From an uncultured Odoribacter sp. (GTDB taxonomy: Bacteria; Bacteroidota; Bacteroidia; Bacteroidales; Marinifilaceae): a stretch of DNA of 6,030 bases. The stretch covers positions 1-6,030 of the forward strand of contig URJC01000159.1 of assembly GCA_900548135.1 (NCBI GenBank), written 5' to 3'. The translations under genes and the position numbers were made by a program. Positions 1 to 5,698 of the stretch are shown piece after piece (the first letter of the stretch is position 1; the number at the start of each line of letters is the position of its first letter). Under the pieces are notes generated by a model. It saw only the letters and a program-made list of their open reading frames with translations. It was not told where the DNA came from and did no database searches.

Positions 1-926
1 CCATCTGTCTTTTTGTAAGAGAAACATATATCTGCAGTCAGATTATGGCAAGGTTGTATAGAAACAGCCGCCCCACGTAAATAATTATTCTCATCCGTTG
101 AGGTATAGGCTGTAAAACCTTTACCTGCTTTTTCATTTCCTACTGCAACAGCTGATTTTCCGGCAGTAAATCCTCCCCATCCTACCAATCCTTGTCCCCA
201 TTGTATCCGATAATCCCCTAATATGATTTGGCGGAAAAAGTGGGCTGAGTTGACTTTTAGATGTGCCGACAGAAAGTCAAAACCAGTATTTTGATACCTG
301 GTAAAATATCCCTCACCTGCATCATTTTCCAGGGTAAAACCAAGTTGTAAATGATCACCCAAAGTAAATTTATATTTCATCCAGATACCCACAGGGGGGC
401 CATAAAACCGATTGTCCGCTTTTCGTTCATACTCTTTTTTCTTCTCGAAAGCATCCGGAGAGTACATTTTATATCCTTCCTGTTCTGGCAGACTCACCCG
501 TGTCCGTGCCAACAGCTCATGTTTTACCCGCTTTTTCACAGCCGTAATCCATTCCTGATGAGTGCCCGAACCAATCGTGATAAAAGGACGAATATTTTCT
601 AAGTCTTTCCGGCCTATTCCGGGAACCCACAACAGTTCCCCCAAATGCAAAAAATGTCCATATTTTTTCCGAAAAGCCAGAATCTGATCAATTTGACTGT
701 CGGATAATAAAAATAACAACTTCAGGGAATCGAAACTAGCAGTATTGACATTAAGAGGAGCTACAGCCAAACGTAAAAGGGTTTGCACCATATCCTCATA
801 GCCCTCCTCTGTATTCTCAATATTATTACTTTCCAACAAACGTTCAATATCCGGAAGATCCTGAGCTGCGGTACTTACCCCTACTGTCACTGTCAGCAAG
901 AGAAAATAATATTTGTAACATTTCAT
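1..926 (-). CDS. Secreted helix-hairpin-helix / outer-membrane barrel protein, N-terminal part (runs off left edge)
   Basis: An open minus-strand frame runs from an ATG at 926 to the window edge: 308 codons without a stop, so the 3' end is missing. The start is supported by a signal peptide: basic MKCYKYY, then a hydrophobic FLLLTVTVGV stretch, with likely cleavage near STAAQ (residues 18-22). Residues about 58-116 resemble two consecutive helix-hairpin-helix motifs of the ComEA kind: LNVNTASFDSLKLL at the start and a VPGIGRKDLENIRPF hairpin at about 101-115. A charged linker with a lysine/glutamate-rich patch follows at about 155-172. From about residue 180 the sequence has alternating, aromatic-rich stretches with many glycines, such as GDYRIQWGQGLVGWGGF, which look like transmembrane beta strands. 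Proteins of this layout are common in Bacteroidota as 'helix-hairpin-helix domain-containing protein'; I know of no established function. An outer-membrane location is inferred from the signal peptide and strand pattern. It lies downstream of purE on the same strand but probably has its own promoter. Confidence 0.85.
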   Translation of the reverse strand, partial: MKCYKYYFLLLTVTVGVSTAAQDLPDIERLLESNNIENTEEGYEDMVQTLLRLAVAPLNVNTASFDSLKLLFLLSDSQIDQILAFRKKYGHFLHLGELLWVPGIGRKDLENIRPFITIGSGTHQEWITAVKKRVKHELLARTRVSLPEQEGYKMYSPDAFEKKKEYERKADNRFYGPPVGIWMKYKFTLGDHLQLGFTLENDAGEGYFTRYQNTGFDFLSAHLKVNSAHFFRQIILGDYRIQWGQGLVGWGGFTAGKSAVAVGNEKAGKGFTAYTSTDENNYLRGAAVSIQPCHNLTADICFSYKKTD

Positions 927-1064
927 GACTAATCGTCGGTTATGTGCTCCTGACAGGCCGGATTCCGCAACAATCAGAAAACAACAAACAACATCTCAGA
1001 TTTACATCTGTCCATCCTGTTACATTTCAACATATACTACAAAAAACAACAACATTCACTTACT

Positions 1065-1095
1065 CAAATATAAAAAAATATTTTGCAAATCCAAA
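1065..1095 (-). promoter_or_regulatory. Bacteroidota-type promoter for the HhH/barrel gene
   Basis: On the minus strand, TTTG (1095-1092) is followed by exactly 19 nt and then TATATTTG (1072-1065). This matches the Bacteroides primary-sigma consensus, -33 TTTG and -7 TANNTTTG with a spacer of about 19-21 nt. Transcription would begin near 1058-1060, giving a leader of about 130 nt before the ATG at 926. The leader contains a small CAGAT/ATCTG hairpin (997-1010). The match is visible directly; promoter activity is inferred. Confidence 0.6.
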
Positions 1096-1103
1096 ATATT
1101 TTT
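1074..1103. repeat. Perfect 12-bp inverted repeat, 6-nt loop, overlapping the promoter
   Basis: Arms 1074-1085 (AAAAATATTTTG) and 1092-1103 (CAAAATATTTTT) are exact reverse complements around the loop CAAATC. There is only one G:C pair. The right arm contains the -33 box and the left arm lies in the spacer of the promoter at 1065-1095. It could be an operator, or a weak AT-rich transcript end for purE; a chance palindrome in AT-rich DNA is also possible. Confidence 0.5.
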
Positions 1104-1148
1104 AAAAAGAAATCCTTTTCTGCCGGATCCACTATATGTAAACCTGAC

Positions 1149-1182
1149 AAAAAAGGATCATTTATACCAGAAAAACTCCTTT
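1149..1182 (-). terminator. Weak candidate terminator behind purE
   Basis: On the minus strand, AAAGGA (1182-1177), which overlaps the purE stop codon, can pair with TCCTTT (1157-1152) across a 19-nt loop, and a run of six T follows (1154-1149). The stem is short and the loop long, so this is a tentative call; read-through into the downstream gene is possible. Confidence 0.3.
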
Positions 1183-1687
1183 AATTCGTCTTAAACTCGT
1201 ACTTTACCTCAGCCAGCTCTTTATTGGCATCTATGATTTTCTTTTTCAAAGATTCTTTAAATTCCACCATTTTAGTCTTCAATGCCTGATCCCCGGCAGC
1301 TAATATTTGTACAGCCAGAATTCCAGCATTCATGGCCCCGTTAATAGCAACAGTAGCAACCGGAATTCCCGGAGGCATTTGAGTAATAGCCAATAATGCA
1401 TCCATTCCATTCAAGGAAGCATTGATTGGCACACCGATAACAGGTACAGGAGTCATGGCAGCAATTACACCCGGCAAATGAGCTGCCATACCAGCCCCGG
1501 CAATGATCACTTCAATTCCCCGGCCAGCCGCGTTTTTTGCAAACTCCTCAACTTCTGCAGGAGTACGATGGGCAGACAGTGCATTCATTTCAAAAGGAAT
1601 ACCCATATCATTCAGTACTTTAGCAGCTTTCTCCATAATAGAAAGATCGGAAGTACTTCCCATGATAATACTTACTCTAGGATTCAT
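1181..1687 (-). CDS. purE: 5-(carboxyamino)imidazole ribonucleotide mutase
   Basis: This is a cytoplasmic enzyme of de novo purine synthesis that moves the carboxylate of N5-CAIR to C4 to give CAIR, working after PurK. The product is 168 residues, the usual size for a class I PurE. Visible family motifs are GSTSD (10-14), SAHRTP (38-43, with the catalytic histidine H40), GAGMAAHLPG (64-73), VPVIGVP (81-87) and the QMPPGIPVATVAI loop (103-115). The ATG at 1687 puts the first motif at the expected place, so the start is secure. The C-terminal 35 residues are a lysine/glutamate-rich helix. It is transcribed away from hpt, a purine salvage gene, across a 139 bp shared control region. No purK lies next to it in the window. 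Confidence 0.97.
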   Translation of the reverse strand: MNPRVSIIMGSTSDLSIMEKAAKVLNDMGIPFEMNALSAHRTPAEVEEFAKNAAGRGIEVIIAGAGMAAHLPGVIAAMTPVPVIGVPINASLNGMDALLAITQMPPGIPVATVAINGAMNAGILAVQILAAGDQALKTKMVEFKESLKKKIIDANKELAEVKYEFKTN

Positions 1688-1732
1688 AGTTTATTCATTT
1701 TAATAATCTGATATTCGAAATCATATAGTTTG

Positions 1733-1740
1733 CAAAAGTA
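1733..1740 (-). promoter_or_regulatory. Candidate -7 promoter element for purE
   Basis: On the minus strand the octamer TACTTTTG fits TANNTTTG and would start transcription near 1726, about 40 nt before the purE ATG. No good TTTG lies 19-21 nt upstream (AGTG at 1763-1760 is the nearest), so the -33 box is poor. The box overlaps an 8-bp palindrome TTTGCAAA (1729-1736). Confidence 0.4.
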
Positions 1741-1752
1741 AATATAATCCCG

Positions 1753-1778
1753 TTTTACACACTATATGTGCCCTAAAA
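1753..1778. repeat. Imperfect dyad in the purE-hpt divergent region
   Basis: TTTTACACA (1753-1761) and TGTG-CCC-TAAAA (1767-1778) form an inverted repeat around CTATA; the right arm carries three extra bases. It sits between the two divergent -7 candidates and covers the expected -33 area of both, where a shared operator could lie. It is short and may be chance. Confidence 0.25.
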
Positions 1779-1782
1779 ATAT

Positions 1783-1790
1783 TATTTTTG
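1783..1790 (+). promoter_or_regulatory. Candidate -7 promoter element for hpt
   Basis: The octamer TATTTTTG fits TANNTTTG and would start transcription near 1796, leaving a leader of about 30 nt before the ATG at 1827. No TTTG is present 18-22 nt upstream, so only half of the promoter matches. The position supports the ATG at 1827 over the TTG at 1788, which lies inside this box. Confidence 0.4.
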
Positions 1791-1826
1791 TCCTTACAAA
1801 ATTTTATAAGCACGGCCAATACTAAC

Positions 1827-2366
1827 ATGAAAAATATCATCTTACACGACAAAGAATTCCGTCCTCTCATTAGCTCATCCACCATTGATCAGGTTATCAC
1901 CAAGATGGCGATTCAAATGAACAAAGATCTGGCCCATGACAAACCTTTATTTTTGAGTATTCTGAATGGTTCATTCATGTTCACTTCCGATCTGATCAAG
2001 CAAATTACCATACCGGGGACCCAGATTAGTTTCGTTAAGATGGCTTCTTACTCTGGAATCTGTTCATCGGGAGATATTAAAGAATTGATTGGACTAAAAG
2101 AAGAGATTACAGGCCGGACGGTTGTTATCCTGGAAGATATTATTGACACGGGCAAATCAATGGCTCATTTACTGAAGTATTTACAGACCAGAAATCCCCA
2201 AAAAATAATTATAGCCACTTTATTTTACAAACCTAAAGCAACCGTTTGTGAAATACCCCTTACTTATAAAGGCATTGAATTAGAAAATGATTTTGTGGTA
2301 GGCAGAGGGCTGGATTATGACGGGCTGGGAAGGAATTACCCGGATCTTTACATTTTAAATGACTAA
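1827..2366 (+). CDS. hpt: Hypoxanthine(-guanine) phosphoribosyltransferase
   Basis: This purine salvage enzyme joins hypoxanthine (often also guanine) to PRPP, giving IMP or GMP, in the cytoplasm. From the ATG at 1827 it has 179 residues, the normal length for bacterial Hpt, and begins MKNIILHDKEF as relatives do. A longer reading from TTG at 1788 adds 13 residues with no family support and starts inside a promoter-like box, so I reject it. Motifs: LFLSILNGSFMF (41-52), the flexible-loop SYSG (74-77), the PRPP-binding VVILEDIIDTGKSM (99-112), the base-contacting FYKPKA lysine region (133-138) and DFVVGRGLDYD (155-165). There is no Shine-Dalgarno sequence, as is usual in Bacteroidota. obg follows 31 nt later, probably in the same transcript; purE is divergent upstream. 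Confidence 0.96.
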   Translation: MKNIILHDKEFRPLISSSTIDQVITKMAIQMNKDLAHDKPLFLSILNGSFMFTSDLIKQITIPGTQISFVKMASYSGICSSGDIKELIGLKEEITGRTVVILEDIIDTGKSMAHLLKYLQTRNPQKIIIATLFYKPKATVCEIPLTYKGIELENDFVVGRGLDYDGLGRNYPDLYILND

Positions 2367-2397
2367 TTTAGTTTTTAATTTTTAGTTTTATATACTT

Positions 2398-3390
2398 ATG
2401 GCTTCTACGAATTTTGTTGATTATGTAAAAACCTTCTGCCGAAGTGGTGCCGGAGGCAGAGGTTCTGCTCACTTACACCGGGATAAACGGACAATAAAAG
2501 GTGGTCCGGACGGTGGAGACGGAGGACGTGGCGGACATGTTATCATCCGTGGAAACCGAAACTATTGGACCTTAATCCATTTAAAATATCAGCGACATGT
2601 ATTTGCCGGTGACGGGGGCAATGGTAGTGAAAACCGGAGTACCGGTGCTGATGGTGAAGACGTAATTATTGAAGTTCCCCTGGGTACGGTTGCCCGGGAT
2701 GCCGAAACAGGAGAAACTATATGTGAAATCACCTCCGAAGGAGAAACTCATATTCTGGTGAAAGGAGGAAGGGGAGGCTTAGGAAACTGGAATTTCAAAT
2801 CGTCAACCAATCAAACCCCCCGGTATGCACAACCGGGAGAACCCCGGGTAGAACGCAGCGTAATCCTCGAATTAAAAGTATTGGCTGACATCGGACTTGT
2901 CGGTTTTCCTAATGCCGGAAAATCAACCTTACTATCAGTTGTTTCAGCTGCAAAACCTGAAATAGCCAATTATCCTTTTACAACACTGGTACCTAATCTA
3001 GGTATTGTCAATTACCGGGACGGACGTTCTTTTGTTATGGCAGATATTCCCGGTATCATCGAAGGGGCTCATCAGGGAAAAGGATTGGGTATCCGTTTCC
3101 TACGCCATATTGAACGTAATTCCGTGTTACTTTTTTTAGTACCTGCTGATAGCCCTAATATTCATGAAGAATATAATATTCTGCTGAACGAATTGAAACA
3201 ATATAATCCTGAATTACTGGATAAAAAAAGAATATTAGCTATCTCTAAATGTGATTGTGCAGACAAAGAATTAATAGCAGAAATGGAACAGGATTTACCT
3301 GACATCCCCTACGTTTTTATCTCCTCTGTCGCAGGAACAGGAATAACTGAACTGAAAGACGTTCTTTGGAAAGCCCTCAACGAAAACTAA
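2398..3390 (+). CDS. obg: Obg family GTPase (50S ribosome assembly / stress control)
   Basis: This is a cytoplasmic, essential-type GTPase that binds the large ribosomal subunit during assembly and is linked in other bacteria to ppGpp signalling and chromosome segregation. It has 330 residues. The N-terminal glycine-rich Obg fold covers about 1-160 ([45 protein letters not shown]). The G domain follows: G1 GFPNAGKST (169-177), G2/switch I in YPFTTL (192-197), G3 DIPG (216-219), G4 SKCD (283-286, in place of NKxD) and G5 SSVAG (309-313). The protein stops about 17 residues after G5, so the C-terminal OCT domain of Bacillus-type Obg is absent. The ATG at 2398 matches the conserved start of the family. 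A strong terminator follows directly, making this the last gene of the hpt-obg unit. Confidence 0.97.
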   Translation: MASTNFVDYVKTFCRSGAGGRGSAHLHRDKRTIKGGPDGGDGGRGGHVIIRGNRNYWTLIHLKYQRHVFAGDGGNGSENRSTGADGEDVIIEVPLGTVARDAETGETICEITSEGETHILVKGGRGGLGNWNFKSSTNQTPRYAQPGEPRVERSVILELKVLADIGLVGFPNAGKSTLLSVVSAAKPEIANYPFTTLVPNLGIVNYRDGRSFVMADIPGIIEGAHQGKGLGIRFLRHIERNSVLLFLVPADSPNIHEEYNILLNELKQYNPELLDKKRILAISKCDCADKELIAEMEQDLPDIPYVFISSVAGTGITELKDVLWKALNEN

Positions 3391-3398
3391 AAATAAAT

Positions 3399-3450
3399 GC
3401 TCAAAAACCAAAAGCCAGGAAATCCGGACTTTTGGTTTTTAGCTTTTTAT
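3399..3450. terminator. Bidirectional rho-independent terminator between obg and hisIE
   Basis: Arms 3403-3414 (AAAAACCAAAAG) and 3429-3440 (CTTTTGGTTTTT) pair perfectly over 12 bp. GCT (3399-3401) pairs with AGC (3441-3443) after a one-base bulge, extending the stem to 15 pairs. The plus strand continues with TTTTTAT (3444-3450), and the minus strand is also T-rich past the stem. The tail-to-tail position of obg and hisIE fits a terminator serving both. Confidence 0.85.
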
Positions 3451-3453
3451 CTA

Positions 3454-4050
3454 TCATTTATGTCTGCTTTTCAAAACCCGGCAAACATCTTCCAGTCCAT
3501 AACCTTTAGCTATGAGCAGTACAATATAATGATACATCAGGTCAGCAGCTTCATTTAAAAACAATTCTTCATTATTATCTTTTGCCTCAATAACCAATTC
3601 CACTGTTTCCTCTCCCACTTTCTGAGCCACTTTATTAATCCCCCGGGAAATTAAGCGGGCTGTATAAGATTCTTCAGGCGAATCATTTTTTCGTTTTTGT
3701 AAAAAACGCTGTAAGAAAAACAGAAAATCATTGTCTTGATTCTCCTCTTTCCAACACGTATCTGTTCCCGTATGGCAAGTAGGTCCGGCAGGAGACACCT
3801 TAATCAAAAGTGTATCCTGGTCACAATCCACCTTAATCTCTTTCAAATACAAGAAATTTCCACTTTCCTCCCCTTTCGTCCATAATTTTTGACGGGAACG
3901 GCTATAGAAACATACTAATCTGGATGTCAATGTTTTTTCCAAAGATTCACGGTTCATATACCCCAACATCAATACGACACGTGTTTCAGCATCCTGTACA
4001 ATAGCCGGGATCAACCCTTTTTCATCAAATTTCAAATTTTCCAATTCCAT
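3454..4050 (-). CDS. hisIE: Bifunctional phosphoribosyl-AMP cyclohydrolase / phosphoribosyl-ATP pyrophosphatase
   Basis: This fused enzyme performs histidine steps 2 and 3: the HisE half removes pyrophosphate from phosphoribosyl-ATP and the HisI half opens the ring of phosphoribosyl-AMP to give ProFAR, the substrate of HisA. The product has 198 residues, a normal length for the fusion. HisI occupies about 1-105, with the metal-binding DCDQD (75-79) and zinc-ligand cysteines C92 (in GPTCHTG) and C99 (in TCW). HisE occupies about 110-198, with KVGEETVE (144-151) and the acidic helix EAADLMYH (167-174). The ATG at 4050 gives the expected MELENLKFDEKGLIPAIVQD start. A separate AGGAG lies about 19 nt upstream of the ATG, too far to be a usual ribosome binding site. 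It is the last gene of the his operon, 30 nt after hisF and just before the two-way terminator. Confidence 0.97.
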   Translation of the reverse strand: MELENLKFDEKGLIPAIVQDAETRVVLMLGYMNRESLEKTLTSRLVCFYSRSRQKLWTKGEESGNFLYLKEIKVDCDQDTLLIKVSPAGPTCHTGTDTCWKEENQDNDFLFFLQRFLQKRKNDSPEESYTARLISRGINKVAQKVGEETVELVIEAKDNNEELFLNEAADLMYHYIVLLIAKGYGLEDVCRVLKSRHK

Positions 4051-4080
4051 ATTATTTTTTTAATCTATACTCCTAAAAAC

Positions 4081-4836
4081 CTATATTCTAATCGATATTC
4101 CCCGTTTCTTTAAATATGACTTCAATGCTGCAATCTGCAATCGTCCATAATGAAATACTCCGGCAGCCAACGCAGCATCTGCTTTTCCTTCTGTAAAAGC
4201 TTCATAAAAATCTTCCCTTTTTCCCGCCCCACCGGAAGCAATTATCGGAATCCCTGCTTGTCCGCTCAATCTGGCAATAGCCGAACAAGCAAACCCCTGA
4301 TTAGTTCCATCATGATCCATAGAGGTAAACAGAATTTCACCAGCCCCTCTTTCCTCCGCTTCCTTTGCCCAGGCATACAATTCTTTGCCCGTAGCAACCC
4401 GTCCTCCCTGACTATATACCTGCCAACGCTGGTCAACATAACGGGCATCTATTGCCACAACAATGCATTGTCGTCCAAAATGATAGGTCAACCGATCTAT
4501 TAAGCCTGGAGTTACCAATACAGACGAATTAACAGAAATTTTATCCGCACCTCTTTTTAGTAAAGCTTCTACATCTGTTTCAGATGAAATTCCTCCTCCA
4601 ACAGTAAAAGGAATATTAACAGCCCCAGCCACTTGTTCTACCCATTCCAACATAGTCTTACGCCGATCATGACTGGCAGTAATATCCAGAAATACCAACT
4701 CATCAGCTCCTTCATCAGAATAACGTCCGGACAATTCGACAATATCCCCGGCATCTTTTAAATCAGTAAAATTGACCCCTTTTACAGTACGTCCATCTTT
4801 TACATCCAGGCAAGGAATTATTCTTTTTGCCAACAC
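4081..4836 (-). CDS. hisF: Imidazole glycerol phosphate synthase, cyclase subunit
   Basis: HisF takes ammonia delivered by HisH and converts PRFAR to imidazole glycerol phosphate plus AICAR; it works as a HisF-HisH complex in the cytoplasm. The product is 251 residues, a standard (beta/alpha)8 barrel length. The two catalytic aspartates fall at the family positions: D11 in [10 protein letters not shown] and D130 in VVAIDARY. Phosphate-binding glycines are GGG (80-82) and ASGGAG (200-205), and TSMDHDGT (171-178) is the conserved strand-6 segment. The start codon is GTG (4836-4834), chosen because it gives the classic [12 protein letters not shown] beginning; no ATG fits. Only 7 nt separate it from the hisA stop, so the two are very likely co-transcribed. 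The AICAR it releases enters the purine pathway. Confidence 0.97.
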   Translation of the reverse strand: MLAKRIIPCLDVKDGRTVKGVNFTDLKDAGDIVELSGRYSDEGADELVFLDITASHDRRKTMLEWVEQVAGAVNIPFTVGGGISSETDVEALLKRGADKISVNSSVLVTPGLIDRLTYHFGRQCIVVAIDARYVDQRWQVYSQGGRVATGKELYAWAKEAEERGAGEILFTSMDHDGTNQGFACSAIARLSGQAGIPIIASGGAGKREDFYEAFTEGKADAALAAGVFHYGRLQIAALKSYLKKRGISIRI

Positions 4837-4843
4837 AAGCTTA

Positions 4844-5575
4844 TTATTTTATTGATTTAACCATATTACCGTTTAACAGTTTCTCCAACACGATCTTTTT
4901 TTCATAAATCGCTTTCCCAACAATCACAGACTTCACCCCAATCCGTTCTAATTTTCCAAGATCCTCATGTGAACTCACACCTCCGGAAGCAATCAGTTTT
5001 ATCCCGGGATAACGTACTATCAATTCCTGATATAAGCCTAAAGCCGGGCCTTCTAACATGCCATCCCGGGTAATATCAGTACACATCAGATTGTGAATCA
5101 GCCCCTCATAATCTGCAATCAAATCAAAAATGGTTGTATCCGTGATCTTCTTCCAACCCTGAATACAAATTTTTGTATTCCACACATCCGCTCCGACTAT
5201 AATTTTCTCTGTACCGTATGTCTGCAACCATTGCCTGGTCTTTTCCCTATCAGTCTGGACAATACTTCCTATACAAGCATAATCAGCACCTGCATCAAAT
5301 ACTTTCCGGATATCCTCCTCTCTTTTTATCCCTCCCCCGAAATCGACCGACAAAGTGGTATACCGGCAAATATCTTCCAATACTTTTATATTAACAACTC
5401 CAGCAGCTTTTGCCCCATCAAGATCCACCAAATGTAAACGCGAAACGCCAACTTCCTCAAAAGCTTTGGCCACCTCTACCGGAGACTCTGAATAAATTTT
5501 ACACTGACTATAATTTCCCTGAGTTAAACGGACACACTTACCGTCTATAATATCTATTGCTGGTATAATTTTCAT
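4844..5575 (-). CDS. hisA: ProFAR isomerase (HisA)
   Basis: HisA catalyses the Amadori rearrangement of ProFAR to PRFAR, the step between HisIE and HisHF. The 243-residue product is a (beta/alpha)8 barrel related to HisF. Visible features are [17 protein letters not shown] with the catalytic base D8, VDLDGA (50-55), FGGGI (79-83), D130 in VGADVW as the second catalytic aspartate, [13 protein letters not shown] (165-177), and the phosphate-binding ASGGVSS (196-202) and VGKAIYE (219-225). The ATG at 5575 gives the canonical start. It is separated from hisH upstream by an unusually wide 123 nt and from hisF downstream by only 7 nt. Confidence 0.97.
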   Translation of the reverse strand: MKIIPAIDIIDGKCVRLTQGNYSQCKIYSESPVEVAKAFEEVGVSRLHLVDLDGAKAAGVVNIKVLEDICRYTTLSVDFGGGIKREEDIRKVFDAGADYACIGSIVQTDREKTRQWLQTYGTEKIIVGADVWNTKICIQGWKKITDTTIFDLIADYEGLIHNLMCTDITRDGMLEGPALGLYQELIVRYPGIKLIASGGVSSHEDLGKLERIGVKSVIVGKAIYEKKIVLEKLLNGNMVKSIK

Positions 5576-5609
5576 ATTCTATTTAAATAAACTATTCATC
5601 TGACACATT

Positions 5610-5693
5610 TTAAATACTGCAATCAAAGAACAAAGGAATTTTTGCCTTTGAAACTTGCAATACAACCCGACACGGCAACTTGAACAGGATCAC
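5610..5693 (-). other. Intergenic insert between hisH and hisA (27-codon GTG frame, probably not a gene)
   Basis: The 123 nt between hisH and hisA are split in composition. The half next to hisH (about 5626-5698) is richer in G and C and contains a frame, GTG at 5693 to TAA at 5610, reading VILFKLPCRVVLQVSKAK and then IPLFFDCSI. The half next to hisA is very AT-rich. I cannot support translation: there is no RBS and no family match. I have an unverified impression that similar short reading frames recur in Bacteroidales genomes, which would make this a dispersed intergenic repeat. Confidence 0.25.
5631..5650. repeat. Inverted repeat (6-bp arms) in the hisH-hisA gap
   Basis: CAAAGG (5631-5636) and CCTTTG (5645-5650) pair across an 8-nt loop, AATTTTTG. 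On the transcribed minus strand no T-run follows, so it is not a typical terminator. It might be an RNA processing or stabilising hairpin inside the his mRNA, or part of a repeat element. Confidence 0.4.
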
Positions 5694-5698
5694 CTTCC

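Noticed and set aside
394..399. Run of six G (plus strand) inside the HhH/barrel gene as a phase-variation tract
   Set aside because: Six bases is short for slipped-strand switching, and the frame is intact across it.
351..1194. Plus-strand open frames at 351-602 and 925-1194
   Set aside because: The first lies antisense within the HhH/barrel gene. The second covers the promoter-bearing intergenic DNA and its product is low-complexity with no recognisable family; both look like chance frames.
1478..1711. Plus-strand frames opposite purE
   Set aside because: They are shadows of a well-supported PurE frame with all family motifs on the minus strand.
4051..4080. AGGAG before hisIE as a Shine-Dalgarno site
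   Set aside because: It lies about 19 nt from the ATG, beyond usable spacing, and Bacteroidota rarely rely on this signal.
4150..4503. Plus- and minus-strand alternative frames inside hisF
   Set aside because: HisF coding sequence with both catalytic aspartates occupies the region; the alternatives have no family features.
5093..5437. Plus-strand 114-codon frame opposite hisA
   Set aside because: It is antisense to an intact HisA and its translation has no recognisable motif.
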